DNA from: Paenibacillus uliginis N3/975
GTDB taxonomy: Bacteria > Bacillota > Bacilli > Paenibacillales > Paenibacillaceae
Direction of reading: 5' to 3'
Length of the DNA: 64,000 nucleotides
Assembly (NCBI RefSeq): GCF_900177425.1
Contig: NZ_LT840184.1
Span: 6,388,086 to 6,452,085, forward strand
Part shown: positions 41,878 to 51,209 of the stretch, piece by piece
Position numbering within the stretch: position 1 is the stretch's first letter
How the letters are laid out: the number at the start of each line of letters is the position of its first letter
Translations under genes and position numbers: made by a program
Notes under the pieces: generated by a model
The model's input: only the letters and a program-made list of their open reading frames with translations
Told to the model about the DNA's origin: nothing
Database searches by the model: none

Positions 41878-43227
41878 CTATTTATTGCTTTCAAAAGCGG
41901 CTTGATGCTCTTTGGCCACTTCGGCAGGATCCTTCTGCTGAACGAACAAATTCTGGATACTCGTCAAGTGAGCCTGGGAAGTTCCCGGATTCATCGTGTT
42001 ATCAAAAGCAATATCCCCGCCTTTAACCTGCTTAAACAGGTCCAGCACCTCCATCGACATATCCGAATATCCGGCAGTCTTAAAGTCTCCTTCCACTTTT
42101 TGCCCCAGACCGATGGCCCCTTTGACCTCAAACGCTATTTTCGGGAATTCCAGCATAAAATAGTTAAGAAAGTCCTTAGTTTCCTCCAGGTGCTTGCTGT
42201 TTGCGGATATCGCAAACGCGCTTCCCGGGGCCAGCATAAACTCGTCAGGATTGCCTTTGCCGTTAACCGTCGGAAATTTGAAGACGCCGACTTTACTGCT
42301 TACGGAGGAGGTTTCTATGCCGCCCGTTGCCCAACTGCCCATGTAATACATCGCAGCCTTGCCGGTCTTGAACAGATTCTCGCCGGCGTTGTAATCAAAG
42401 GACGTTACCCCTTCCTGGAAGGCTCCGGCCTGAATCAGGTCCTGCATGCTTGCTACCGCTTCCTTGAATGCGGGATCCTCAAACGTTTTCTTGCCGTCCG
42501 CAACATCCTTCAGAAATCCTGGTCCGTCGTTAGTGCGCAGCAGAATGTTCATGAACAGGAAGGAACCAGTCCAGGTGTCCTTTTCCCCGATCGCCATCGG
42601 CTGAATGCCCTTCGCCTTCAGCTGCTTTACAACGTCCACCATTTCTTCAAAGGTCGTCGGTACTTTCACGCCGGCTTGATCGAACAGCTCCTTGTTGTAA
42701 TAAACCAGCCCGATATTGTTGCCGTCGGGAAGCGCATACAGATTGCCGTCAAAGGTATACCAATCCAGAATCCCTTCCTGGAATGTGTCCTTAAGCCCGT
42801 TCTTTTCCACCATATCATTGAGCGGGGCTAACAGCTTGGCGTCAACAAACGGTTTCATTTGTGCGGATGGATTTACAACCGTAATGTCCGGAACCTCTTT
42901 GGAGGCCGCTTGGGTCTTCAGCTTGAGCTTCTGCTGGTCAGTATTCAAGGAGTCGAGTTCAATCTTGATGTTCGGATTTTTAGCCTCGTAATCAGCTACG
43001 ATCCGCTTCAGCATGGCGTCCTTGGGATCCGTGGGGTCAGTAAAGATATTTTGGAACGTAATCGTAATTTTCTCCTGCTTTGTCTGCCCGGTTCCCCCCG
43101 TATCGTTAGAAGCAGTGTTTGATCCGGCCGCATCTTTAGATGTGGATCCTCCACCGCCGCATGCCGTTAAGCTGACAGCCAGGATGCCCGCCATTACTAA
43201 GGAAAGAACATTCGACTTCTTTAACAT
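41878..43227 (-). CDS. Lipoprotein sugar-binding protein (family 1) of the second ABC importer
   Basis: A 449-residue extracytoplasmic binding protein; ATG 43227 behind AAGGGGGA. The signal peptide ends at the lipobox LTAC-GGGG. The mature part has the family-1 pattern (ITITFQNIFTDPTDPKDAML; LNDMVEKNGLKDTF; ALPDGNNIGLVYYNKELFDQAG). First gene of the operon binding protein-permease-permease-kinase-regulator. The ligand cannot be told from sequence; no glycoside hydrolase is adjacent. Confidence 0.92.
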   Translation of the reverse strand: MLKKSNVLSLVMAGILAVSLTACGGGGSTSKDAAGSNTASNDTGGTGQTKQEKITITFQNIFTDPTDPKDAMLKRIVADYEAKNPNIKIELDSLNTDQQKLKLKTQAASKEVPDITVVNPSAQMKPFVDAKLLAPLNDMVEKNGLKDTFQEGILDWYTFDGNLYALPDGNNIGLVYYNKELFDQAGVKVPTTFEEMVDVVKQLKAKGIQPMAIGEKDTWTGSFLFMNILLRTNDGPGFLKDVADGKKTFEDPAFKEAVASMQDLIQAGAFQEGVTSFDYNAGENLFKTGKAAMYYMGSWATGGIETSSVSSKVGVFKFPTVNGKGNPDEFMLAPGSAFAISANSKHLEETKDFLNYFMLEFPKIAFEVKGAIGLGQKVEGDFKTAGYSDMSMEVLDLFKQVKGGDIAFDNTMNPGTSQAHLTSIQNLFVQQKDPAEVAKEHQAAFESNK

Positions 43228-43552
43228 TCGTAATCCCCCTTGTTTATTTGGATAGCTCCATTATCCCTTGGTCATGACAGCCCTTACAATGCGTGAACTT
43301 AAGATATTATGTTTGCTTTCTTTAGAATGTTGCATATCTTCAACAGAAACAACCGTCCGGGACAAGCCCGGACGGTTCGTATAAGTAAAAGCCGAGATTT
43401 TTTTAAGCTATATACGAGAATCGCTATCGCGGAACATGTTCCTGTAAATTCTGGGAAACAAATATATGGTGAAACCTTTTATTTACTTCACACGTCGTAA
43501 ACCTAAGAACAAGAAATAACAATACCAATACACATCAAGGAGAGTATACACC
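43228..43552. other. Divergent promoter region with a strong hairpin
   Basis: Between the binding-protein gene (minus) and the DUF4358 gene (plus). It contains the perfect hairpin AACCGTCCGGG-ACAAG-CCCGGACGGTT (43351-43377). On the minus strand the hairpin is followed by GTTTCTGTTG, moderately T-rich; it lies about 125 bp upstream of the binding-protein start and may be a leader structure. No small gene seen. Confidence 0.5.
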
Positions 43553-44038
43553 ATGAAAAAACAATCTTTCGTTCTTATGCTAGCAATCGTGTTAACTCTA
43601 GCGCTTAGCGCATGTTCCAACAATGAGGCGGCACCGATCGAATCAACTGTACCAGTAAAAGAAATGGTTGATAAGATGATTACAGAAGTAGAGCAACCGT
43701 CATTAATGGAGCTAGATGCAGATTCAGTGAAACAGCAATACCATTTAGATCCTGCCTTACTTGAGGATTATACCGTTAGGATTCCGATGATGAATGTGAA
43801 GACGAACGAAATTTCTGTCTTAAAAGTCAAGGATGAGAAAGACATCCCGACTATCGAGACCGCTATTAAACAATGTGCAGCAGACGTGCAAAAACAATTC
43901 GAAACATACCTTCCAGACCAATACGAGAATGCCAAGAATTATAAGCTTGTTACGAAAGGCAACTATCTGTTATTCGTTATTTCCGAAGACGCTGATGAGC
44001 TTGTGAAGTCATTCGATAGTTTCTTTGTTCAAAAGTAA
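43553..44038 (+). CDS. DUF4358 lipoprotein of a surface O-acylation operon
   Basis: A 161-residue lipoprotein: signal peptide with lipobox LSAC-S, ATG 43553 behind AAGGAGAG. The body has the DUF4358 layout (MELDADSVKQQYHLDPALLE; MNVKTNEISVLKVKDEKD). DUF4358 genes are very often found with MBOAT and DHHW genes, as here; the gap to the MBOAT gene is six bases. Role in the complex unknown. Confidence 0.82.
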   Translation: MKKQSFVLMLAIVLTLALSACSNNEAAPIESTVPVKEMVDKMITEVEQPSLMELDADSVKQQYHLDPALLEDYTVRIPMMNVKTNEISVLKVKDEKDIPTIETAIKQCAADVQKQFETYLPDQYENAKNYKLVTKGNYLLFVISEDADELVKSFDSFFVQK

Positions 44039-44044
44039 TCTTCC

Positions 44045-45430
44045 ATGCTATTCAGCAGCCTACTGTTCCTATTCGTGTTCTTGCCGTTCGTCCTTGCGCT
44101 GTATTACATTTCGCCTTGGCGAATTAAAAATCTGATCTTATTCTTAAGCAGCCTCATCTTCTATGCGTGGGGCGAACCCGTATACATTGTCATCATGTTG
44201 CTATCCACCATTACAGATTACAGCTTCGGTCTACTACTCAGTAGGCCGAAGCTAAGTGCTGTTCAACGGAAGTGGATTGTCGTATGTTCCGTTGTCGTAA
44301 ATCTGGGATTGCTATCGTACTTCAAATACGCAGATTTTCTTATTCTGAATGTGAATGAACTACTTGGAACGAATATCCCTTTAACAGAGCTACCGCTCCC
44401 GATCGGCATATCATTCTATACGTTTCAATCTATGTCCTACATCATTGATGTATATCGCGGAACGGCAAAAGCGCAGCGTAATTGGATTGACTTTGGGACG
44501 TTCGTCGCCTTGTTTCCGCAATTGGTTGCGGGTCCAATAATTCAATACAATACAATCGCAGAGCAATTACGTAAGCGTTCGGTGAATATCGAGAAGTTTG
44601 CGGAAGGGGTCAGGCGCTTCACGATTGGACTGGCCAAAAAGGTGCTACTTGCCAATAATATAGGACTACTCTGGGATACCATCTCTAGGTCTGACCTCGA
44701 TACCATGCCTGTATTAACGGCTTGGCTAGGTATTATTGCTTTTGCTTTTCAAATCTACTTCGACTTTAGTGGTTATTCCGATATGGCTATTGGACTTGGT
44801 CTAATGTTCGGATTTCAATTTAACGAGAACTTCAACAAGCCTTATACCGCCCAGAGCATTACTGACTTCTGGCGCAGATGGCATATTTCTCTTAGCAGTT
44901 GGTTCCGTGATTACGTCTACATCCCGCTTGGTGGTAATCGCCGAGGACTTGGCATTCAATTGCGCAATATTCTAGTCGTATGGATACTTACAGGTATTTG
45001 GCATGGAGCAAGTTGGAATTTCTTATTATGGGGGTTGTACTTCGGCGTTATTCTCATCATCGAAAAATGGTGGGGTTTACGGTTACTGAGTCGCTTACCA
45101 CGCTTCGTAAGACACATCTATGCACTTTTACTTATCCTCATTGGATGGGTGTTGTTTACTTTTGATCAACTTCCTATGGTGCGAGGCTATTTACAAGCGA
45201 TGATGGGATTCAATCACCAACCACTCTTGGACAACACTACACTATACTTTGCATACACGAACGCGATTTTGATTATAGTATTGGTTATTGCATCTATGCC
45301 AAGGAAACAGCCCACGAAACATGAGACTAGACATCTATTGTCTCTCGTCTGGTATGGTTTACTATTCTTCCTATCAGTCGCCTACTTAGTAGACGCAACA
45401 TTTAACCCATTTCTATATTTCCGATTCTAA
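44045..45430 (+). CDS. MBOAT O-acyltransferase (AlgI/PatA-like)
   Basis: A 461-residue polytopic protein with about eleven membrane helices. Family features: PIGISFYTFQSMSYIIDVYRG, LFPQLVAGPIIQY, FRDYVYIPLGGNRRG and the catalytic-histidine block LTGIWHGASWNFLLWG. MBOAT proteins carry acyl groups (usually acetyl) across the membrane to a surface polymer. With the DHHW protein downstream it should O-acetylate an exopolysaccharide or wall polymer. Confidence 0.92.
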   Translation: MLFSSLLFLFVFLPFVLALYYISPWRIKNLILFLSSLIFYAWGEPVYIVIMLLSTITDYSFGLLLSRPKLSAVQRKWIVVCSVVVNLGLLSYFKYADFLILNVNELLGTNIPLTELPLPIGISFYTFQSMSYIIDVYRGTAKAQRNWIDFGTFVALFPQLVAGPIIQYNTIAEQLRKRSVNIEKFAEGVRRFTIGLAKKVLLANNIGLLWDTISRSDLDTMPVLTAWLGIIAFAFQIYFDFSGYSDMAIGLGLMFGFQFNENFNKPYTAQSITDFWRRWHISLSSWFRDYVYIPLGGNRRGLGIQLRNILVVWILTGIWHGASWNFLLWGLYFGVILIIEKWWGLRLLSRLPRFVRHIYALLLILIGWVLFTFDQLPMVRGYLQAMMGFNHQPLLDNTTLYFAYTNAILIIVLVIASMPRKQPTKHETRHLLSLVWYGLLFFLSVAYLVDATFNPFLYFRF

Positions 45431-45447
45431 CTATGAGGAGGCTGTAG

Positions 45448-46602
45448 TTGATGAAGCAAAGGGCAGATCAGTTACTAGTTGGGGGATTTGTCCTAACGCT
45501 GTTTCTCATGTTGTTAACCTTTCTCTTACTTCCAAAGGAACATTTCTCCGAGTTAGAAAATCGCGTTCTACAGAGCGCTCCACATCTGACATGGGACAAT
45601 CTTTTGTCCAAAAAGTATGCCGAAGATGCTGAAAGTTTCGTAACAGATCAATTTCCTTTTCGTTCAAAGTGGTTAGCGGTTAAATCCTCTGTTGAACAAT
45701 TACGGCTACAGCAAGAGAACAACGGGATTTATAAAGGACATTCGGGCTATTTGTTCGAAAAGTTCGTTGAACCTGATTATTCTAAGATTCAACAATACGC
45801 GGAATCTATAAAACAATTTGCCATTAGCCATCCAGAAGCGAACACCACCTTTATGCTCGCACCTACATCGGTTGGCATTTACGCTGACCGGTTACCCTGG
45901 CTAGCTCCAAACTACTCTCAATCTAAGGTAAATCAATATATCGCTGATTACGTGCGGGGCAGCGTGTCGTTTATGGATGGATTTGAGTTCCTGAGCCCAT
46001 ATGCTTCAGAACCGATTTACTATCGAACCGATCACCATTGGACGACGAATGGTGCCTACTTAGCTTATGTAGCTTATGCCGAGAAGATGGGCTGGCATCC
46101 TTTGTCCAAGAAGGAATTCCATATTCAAACCGTGAGCAATTCGTTCCTAGGAAGTTACCATACCCGGAGTCAGTTTAACGGTGTAACCCCGGATTCCATT
46201 GAAGTCTACAAGCCTATTCAGCCCATATCGACCGAGATGTATATCGCAGATACAGGCGAAGCGTTAACGAACATGTATGATGCCAGCTTTTTAGAGAAAA
46301 AAGATCAATATTCCTACTTCTTAAGCGGGGTTCATGCCCTTATGAAGCTTACAAGCAAGCTTGATCCACATGTTATTAAACAAGAGAAGCTGTTAGTTAT
46401 CAAAGACTCCTATGCTCATAGCGTAATCCCATTCCTAACACTACATGTGCCAGAAATCCATGTGATCGACATGCGTTATTATAACGGTAGCATCAGCGAC
46501 TATATGTCCGAGAATGGCATTAAGGACGTGCTATTACTCTTCAATACAGCCACTTTTATTGACAATTCTGCACTCTTGAAATTGGATACGAAGAAAAGAT
46601 AA
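45448..46602 (+). CDS. DHHW/AlgX-like membrane-anchored acyltransferase partner
   Basis: A 384-residue protein with one N-terminal membrane anchor (about 7-29) and an SGNH-hydrolase-like outer domain. The naming motif TDHHWTTNGAYLAY is at about 197-210; a serine-containing block KDSYAHSVIPFL gives the nucleophile of SGNH type. DHHW proteins are the extracellular half of MBOAT-driven O-acetylation. RBS GAGGAGG, ATG 45448 or 45451. Confidence 0.88.
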   Translation: MMKQRADQLLVGGFVLTLFLMLLTFLLLPKEHFSELENRVLQSAPHLTWDNLLSKKYAEDAESFVTDQFPFRSKWLAVKSSVEQLRLQQENNGIYKGHSGYLFEKFVEPDYSKIQQYAESIKQFAISHPEANTTFMLAPTSVGIYADRLPWLAPNYSQSKVNQYIADYVRGSVSFMDGFEFLSPYASEPIYYRTDHHWTTNGAYLAYVAYAEKMGWHPLSKKEFHIQTVSNSFLGSYHTRSQFNGVTPDSIEVYKPIQPISTEMYIADTGEALTNMYDASFLEKKDQYSYFLSGVHALMKLTSKLDPHVIKQEKLLVIKDSYAHSVIPFLTLHVPEIHVIDMRYYNGSISDYMSENGIKDVLLLFNTATFIDNSALLKLDTKKR

Positions 46603-46629
46603 TAATCAGGTAGTGTTTCAAAGGTAAAA

Positions 46630-46667
46630 AAGCTAACGCCAGTTGAGTACTGACGTTAGCTTACCGT
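46630..46667. terminator. Bidirectional terminator between the DHHW and F420-ligase-like genes
   Basis: AAGCTAACGCCAGT / ACTGACGTTAGCTT, one mismatch, five-base loop; on the minus strand it is followed by TTTTTACC, so it suits the minus-strand gene best. Confidence 0.8.
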
Positions 46668-46713
46668 TTAGGGTCTTTTTTCAATGTCTACACAAATCTA
46701 TTTACTTTTGAGT

Positions 46714-47904
46714 CTAGTTTGTATAGTTATCAAAATATCCTTGTATAAAGATAATAGGTGTGCCTTTATCTCCACTTCCAGAAGTTAAATCGGATAGAGA
46801 ACCGATAAGATCAGTCAATTTTCTAGGTGTAGTACCTTGTGCTTCCATCGCTCCAACTAGATCCGTTTCTTTATTGCTAATATATTGAGATATAGCCTGT
46901 TTAAGTTCTTCACCTCTTAAATCAGCAAAGTTATTATCAGCAAGATACTTTAACTTTACTTCATTAGGTGTACCATCAAGTCCAGATGTGTAAGCTGGGG
47001 ATACAACTGGATCAGCAAGTTCCCAAATTTTACCTACAGGGTCTTTGAATGCTCCATCTCCATAAATCATAACTTCAACATGTTTGCCCGTTTTTTCTTT
47101 AAGCATATGCTGTATTTTATCAACGATAGGTTGGCAATTACGTGGGAACAGTTTAACACTATCTTCTGTTGATTTATTTGATCCTAACAGACCATATGCT
47201 TCATTACATCCGCTGCCATCAATAGAGTCTGACAAGATGTTATCGAGGCTATAAATTTTTTCTCCACCATTTGCTTTTAATATTTTCTTTGTTCTGAATC
47301 TCGTATGAATATCACAAGTCAGAACATTTTTGGTGTACTCTAGAATGGTTTTTGGATTATTCGAGAAAATAACCTCGCATTCCACACCATATTCTTCAAT
47401 TAACGATTTATAGTAATCAATATAATCAACACCCGTAAAGGTATGCTTCTCGTATCCAAAATGTTCGCGGAATTGCTGTTCTGTTAAAACATCTGTCCAA
47501 GGATTAATTCCTTTTTCATCAAGCATGTCTAAATCCACTAAGTGATTTCCAACTTCATCAGATGGATAGCTGAGCATTAAAACAATTTTTTTAGCCCCTT
47601 TTGCAATACCACGAAGACAGATTGCAAAACGATTACGACTTAAGATCGGGAATATGACGCCAACCGTTTCTTCTCCAAATTTGGAACTAACATCTTTTGC
47701 AATATGATCGATCGTAGCATAATTACCTTGAGCACGAGCAACGATGGATTCTGTTACAGTAACGATATCTTTATCATTAATGCTAAAACCTTCAACTTCT
47801 GAAGCTTTCAGCACACTATCTACAACGATTTCTTCTATACTGTCCCCTCGATTTACTATTGGGCAACGGAGACCTCTAACTACTGTTCCGACCACTCTTT
47901 CCAA
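46714..47904 (-). CDS. F420-0:L-glutamate ligase-family protein (CofE-like)
   Basis: A 396-residue protein starting at TTG 47904 behind AAGGAGCG. It carries the CofE/F420_ligase pattern: DIVTVTESIVARAQGNY, the metal/GTP-site segment IYSLDNILSDSIDGSGCNEAYG and VMIYGDGAFKDPVGKIWELADP. The classical enzyme adds glutamates to coenzyme F420-0, but I see no F420-biosynthesis neighbours, and Firmicutes of this type generally lack F420. The real acceptor is therefore unknown; a related gamma-glutamylation of another cofactor or acid is an inference. It is divergent from a LysR gene that probably controls it. Confidence 0.85.
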   Translation of the reverse strand: MERVVGTVVRGLRCPIVNRGDSIEEIVVDSVLKASEVEGFSINDKDIVTVTESIVARAQGNYATIDHIAKDVSSKFGEETVGVIFPILSRNRFAICLRGIAKGAKKIVLMLSYPSDEVGNHLVDLDMLDEKGINPWTDVLTEQQFREHFGYEKHTFTGVDYIDYYKSLIEEYGVECEVIFSNNPKTILEYTKNVLTCDIHTRFRTKKILKANGGEKIYSLDNILSDSIDGSGCNEAYGLLGSNKSTEDSVKLFPRNCQPIVDKIQHMLKEKTGKHVEVMIYGDGAFKDPVGKIWELADPVVSPAYTSGLDGTPNEVKLKYLADNNFADLRGEELKQAISQYISNKETDLVGAMEAQGTTPRKLTDLIGSLSDLTSGSGDKGTPIIFIQGYFDNYTN

Positions 47905-47950
47905 TATAATCGCTCCTTATAACTATCAAAGTTAATTTAATGACGTAATG

Positions 47951-47969
47951 TGTATATTTGTAATATACA
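47951..47969. promoter_or_regulatory. LysR-type box between the ligase-like gene and its regulator
   Basis: Perfect inverted repeat TGTATAT-TTGTA-ATATACA in the 127-bp divergent region; LysR boxes have this T-N11-A shape. Confidence 0.65.
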
Positions 47970-48031
47970 TCAATCTAATGGTATAAGTGAAATTAATATA
48001 TCGAATAATAGGTATAAGAGGTGCTTATATA

Positions 48032-48943
48032 ATGAGCAAATTAGATTTATATAAAGTGTTTTGTATGGTAGCAAAAAGTAAAAGCTTTTCCAAAGCGGCT
48101 AATGATCTTTACATGACACAACCAGCGGTTAGTCAAGCGATCATGCAATTGGAAAGAGAGCTGGATACTCGTCTTTTCACCAGAACGCCTAAAGGAGTAT
48201 TTTTAACCAACGAAGGCAGTCTTTTATTTGAATATGCGAATTCGGCTATTAATTTAATTCACGTTGGAGAAGAAAAGATTTTGGAATTTAAAAATTTAAC
48301 GACAGGTGAGTTGAAAATAGGTGTTGGTGATACGATTTCCAGGTATTTTTTACTTCCCTATTTAGAGGCCTTTCATAATAGATATCCTAATATTAAGTTT
48401 AAGATTGTTAATGGTACAACACTTGAGATTTGCGCCATCATAAAATCAGGAGAGGTGGATATTGGAATTTGTAATTTTCCACTTGAAGATCCTGCATTAG
48501 AACTAAGACCATGTATTGATATTCAAGATATTTTTGTTTACGGGGAGAAATTCAAAGAAATATTATCCGGACCTATGAGCCTTGATAAGGTAGTAAAACT
48601 GCCATTAATCTTTCTTGAATCGAAATCGAATTCCAGAAAGTATGTAGAAGATTATATGATGTCTAAAGGAATAAAGATTTCGCCAGATTTTGAATTAGGC
48701 TCACATGATCTGCTATTGGAATTTGCAAAAATCAATTTAGGGGTAGCTTGTGTGACGAGAGAGTTCTCCCGAGAGTATTTAGATAAAGGATTATTGTATG
48801 AAGTTCAATTAACGCAGGAAATACCAAAGAGAAGTATAGGCGTATGTTTTTTAAAAAGTGTATCTCTATCGCCAGCATCAACAAAATTTGTTGAGATACT
48901 AGAAAATAAACGAGGTCAGGAGCATTTTGCCAAAATGCAATAA
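48032..48943 (+). CDS. LysR-family regulator of the ligase-like gene
   Basis: About 303 residues from ATG 48032 behind AAGAGGTG; the longer frame starting at 47987 has no ribosome binding site and would overlap the operator region. Winged HTH at 1-60 (FSKAANDLYMTQPAVSQAIMQLERELDTRLF), then the two-lobed effector domain. Divergent to the F420-ligase-like gene, the usual LysR arrangement. Confidence 0.9.
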   Translation: MSKLDLYKVFCMVAKSKSFSKAANDLYMTQPAVSQAIMQLERELDTRLFTRTPKGVFLTNEGSLLFEYANSAINLIHVGEEKILEFKNLTTGELKIGVGDTISRYFLLPYLEAFHNRYPNIKFKIVNGTTLEICAIIKSGEVDIGICNFPLEDPALELRPCIDIQDIFVYGEKFKEILSGPMSLDKVVKLPLIFLESKSNSRKYVEDYMMSKGIKISPDFELGSHDLLLEFAKINLGVACVTREFSREYLDKGLLYEVQLTQEIPKRSIGVCFLKSVSLSPASTKFVEILENKRGQEHFAKMQ

Positions 48944-49003
48944 GCCATGCTGGCCAGATTGCTGAAAACCAATCTGATCGAAGTGTTCGCTCGTATATAC
49001 GGG

Positions 49004-49050
49004 AAAAGGCACGGTTACTCACGAAAAATGAGGAGACCGTACCTTTTTTC
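49004..49050. terminator. Terminator between converging LysR and EamA genes
   Basis: AAAGGCACGGTTACTC / GAGGAGACCGTACCTTT with TTTTTT on the plus side. Confidence 0.75.
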
Positions 49051-49057
49051 TGCTCAG

Positions 49058-50020
49058 CTATTGCTCTTGGACAGAAGCATAGGCTCTGCCGTGATTAACG
49101 CGTGTGGTTTTCCTTTGGTACGCATTGTTCCGTATGAGGGCAAAGATAATGAGCAACGTTCCGAAAAGTTCATAATTGCTGATTTGGTAGCCTTGAAGAG
49201 CCATAATAACGAATGTGGTAATGGGAACAAAATTAATAAATAATATACCGTTAAGCGGTGATAATAATTTGATCCCTAGATTCCAGCAGAGCAAGGCTGC
49301 TAGCCCTGGCAATAAAATCATGAAGGACATTTCATATTTAATCGAGAGTATCGTGTGCCATGTAGGAACGGGAAGCAAATGAAAGACGGAGGCAAGCGTA
49401 ACGATGACGAAAGACACAGCGCTTCCTAGCAAGCAGGTTAGAGTAGAATAGCGCAGAATCGACCAATCCTTAAATCGGCTTCCTCCCATGGAATACACCA
49501 CCCATCCCATAACTCCCACAAAAATCAGAAATAAAGGAACAAGATGTTGTCCAGCCATTCTGAAAAAGGCAAGTTCCCCGTTGGTGATAACTAGTAAAGC
49601 ACCGGTAAGTGCGATAGCTACACTCGTGAGCGTGTATTTATTCGGAGTTTTTTTTGTCGTGATCCACAAGACCATAATGGATATCATCGGCATGAGTACT
49701 TCCATAATAGAGGCGGCGACCGTACCTGACTCCCCCATGAGCTGCTGTCCGAGGAAGATGCACATATTATAGACCGTAAATGCCATCGTTCCAAAAAACA
49801 ATAAAGTCTTGCCCCTTCCCTCCATGCGGAATGACGCTCTCCCCTCTTTCACCCACAGTAACACGCTGAGGATGACGGCAACCACGAAATAACGGATAAA
49901 CGAAAAATAGAATGGATCAATTTGCTGTAATGCTATGTGTGCAACGGGAAACATAGCTCCCCATGACATACTTGCGATCAGGCACAGCATGGACCCGATG
50001 ACGATTTGTTTTTTTAACAT
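49058..50020 (-). CDS. EamA/DMT-family transporter
   Basis: A 320-residue membrane protein; ATG 50020 is preferred because AGGGAGAAG precedes it, while the longer frame to 50128 would run through the operator region. Ten helices in two EamA repeats (SMSWGAMFPVAHIAL; FVGVMGWVVYSMGG). Typical members export amino acids or other metabolites. It is divergent from a LysR gene with a clear inverted repeat between them. Confidence 0.88.
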   Translation of the reverse strand: MLKKQIVIGSMLCLIASMSWGAMFPVAHIALQQIDPFYFSFIRYFVVAVILSVLLWVKEGRASFRMEGRGKTLLFFGTMAFTVYNMCIFLGQQLMGESGTVAASIMEVLMPMISIMVLWITTKKTPNKYTLTSVAIALTGALLVITNGELAFFRMAGQHLVPLFLIFVGVMGWVVYSMGGSRFKDWSILRYSTLTCLLGSAVSFVIVTLASVFHLLPVPTWHTILSIKYEMSFMILLPGLAALLCWNLGIKLLSPLNGILFINFVPITTFVIMALQGYQISNYELFGTLLIIFALIRNNAYQRKTTRVNHGRAYASVQEQ

Positions 50021-50093
50021 GTAGTATCTTCTCCCTATCAAGATGCTGCCATCATTTTTGTCTGTATATAACATCATAGGAGGGAGTGGATCT

Positions 50094-50125
50094 ATAGTAA
50101 AATGATTGATAATCAAGTTTACTAT
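50094..50125. promoter_or_regulatory. LysR operator between the EamA and LysR genes
   Basis: Inverted repeat ATAGTAAA (50094-50101) / TTTACTAT (50118-50125), 16 bp apart, near the middle of the 160-bp divergent region. Confidence 0.65.
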
Positions 50126-50180
50126 CATTTATAATGATGTCTGGCGCGAGAGGTATACGCATCAGAGAGGAGATGTTGGA

Positions 50181-51047
50181 TTGGAGTTTAATGATTTGAA
50201 AATTTTTCAGACGGTTGCTAAATACGGAAGCGTCAGTAAAGCCGCTTTGGAGCTAAATTACGTTCAATCCAATGTCACAGCCAGAATTAAGCTGCTTGAG
50301 AAAGAGCTTCGGACGCCATTGTTCTATCGGCATAAGCGAGGGATGACCTTAAACCCGGAAGGAAAGCGGTTGTTAGAACAATCGAGGGTGATCTTGTCGG
50401 GAATAGAGGAAATGAAGCGCACATTTCAAGATAAATCGAACCCCTCCGGTGTCCTGGAGATTGGCATTGTGGAGACCGTGATGGCTCTTCCAGATATTTT
50501 AGCCTCTTATTATAGTAAGTACCCCAATGTTGAATTATCCTTAAAAGCCGGGGTTACCGATCTTTTGGTACAGCAGGTAATCGATATGAAGCTGGATGGA
50601 GCCTTTGTAACAGGGCCTATCAAACATCCATTAATCGAACAGGTTGAGGTTATTCAAGAAAAGATGGTACTTGTTACCAAAGAAAAAAGCTTTTCCATAG
50701 AGGAAATGACAAAAAAGCCTTTATTGTTATACAAAAAAGGGTGCGGGTATCGCGAAAGACTGGAAAGCTGGATGAAGGCGGAGGGAATTATCCCTAAACA
50801 GATCATGGAGTTTGGAACGTTCGGGACGATCATAGGCAGTGTAGCTGCAGGAATAGGAATCACGATTATCCCGGAATCATCCATTACCGATATGGTTGCC
50901 AATGGAACTGTATTCTGCCATAGCGTACCTGAACCTTACCATGAAATCACGACTATTTTTATTCGGCGAAAAGATTCATATATAACGAGTACATTACAAT
51001 GTTTTATGGATGAAATTGTTGCTCGAACTAGACTGGAACATGAATGA
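50181..51047 (+). CDS. LysR-family regulator of the EamA transporter
   Basis: A 288-residue regulator. Start TTG 50181 (LEFNDLKIFQTVAKYGSVSK), with AGAGGAGATG upstream; the longer frame from 50106 adds residues unlike any LysR protein and would cross the operator. HTH at 1-60 (SVSKAALELNYVQSNVTARIK), effector domain 90-288. CysB/YwfK-like in type. Divergent to the exporter gene it likely controls. Confidence 0.9.
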   Translation: MEFNDLKIFQTVAKYGSVSKAALELNYVQSNVTARIKLLEKELRTPLFYRHKRGMTLNPEGKRLLEQSRVILSGIEEMKRTFQDKSNPSGVLEIGIVETVMALPDILASYYSKYPNVELSLKAGVTDLLVQQVIDMKLDGAFVTGPIKHPLIEQVEVIQEKMVLVTKEKSFSIEEMTKKPLLLYKKGCGYRERLESWMKAEGIIPKQIMEFGTFGTIIGSVAAGIGITIIPESSITDMVANGTVFCHSVPEPYHEITTIFIRRKDSYITSTLQCFMDEIVARTRLEHE

Positions 51048-51058
51048 TCGAGTATGCA

Positions 51059-51096
51059 CTTCTTGCCGGGCTACAAGCCGGCGAGAAGCTTTTTTT
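51059..51096 (+). terminator. Rho-independent terminator of the LysR gene
   Basis: CTTCTTGCCGG / CCGGCGAGAAG stem, then CTTTTTTT. Confidence 0.87.
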
Positions 51097-51209
51097 CGAT
51101 GGTTTGAGCGCTAATTTTGACCAATCAACCTAAGAACGACATTTTTATACATCCTAAAATATCCCAACATATGATAAAATGAAAATAAAAAAGTTGGGGA
51201 GGCATTTAA

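Noticed and set aside
41809..42831. 340-residue open frame antisense to the sugar-binding lipoprotein gene
   Set aside because: Opposite strand of a well-supported gene, no start signal and no recognisable domain.
43351..43377. Riboswitch in the leader of the second sugar operon
   Set aside because: A single strong hairpin is present, but no conserved riboswitch core could be recognised.
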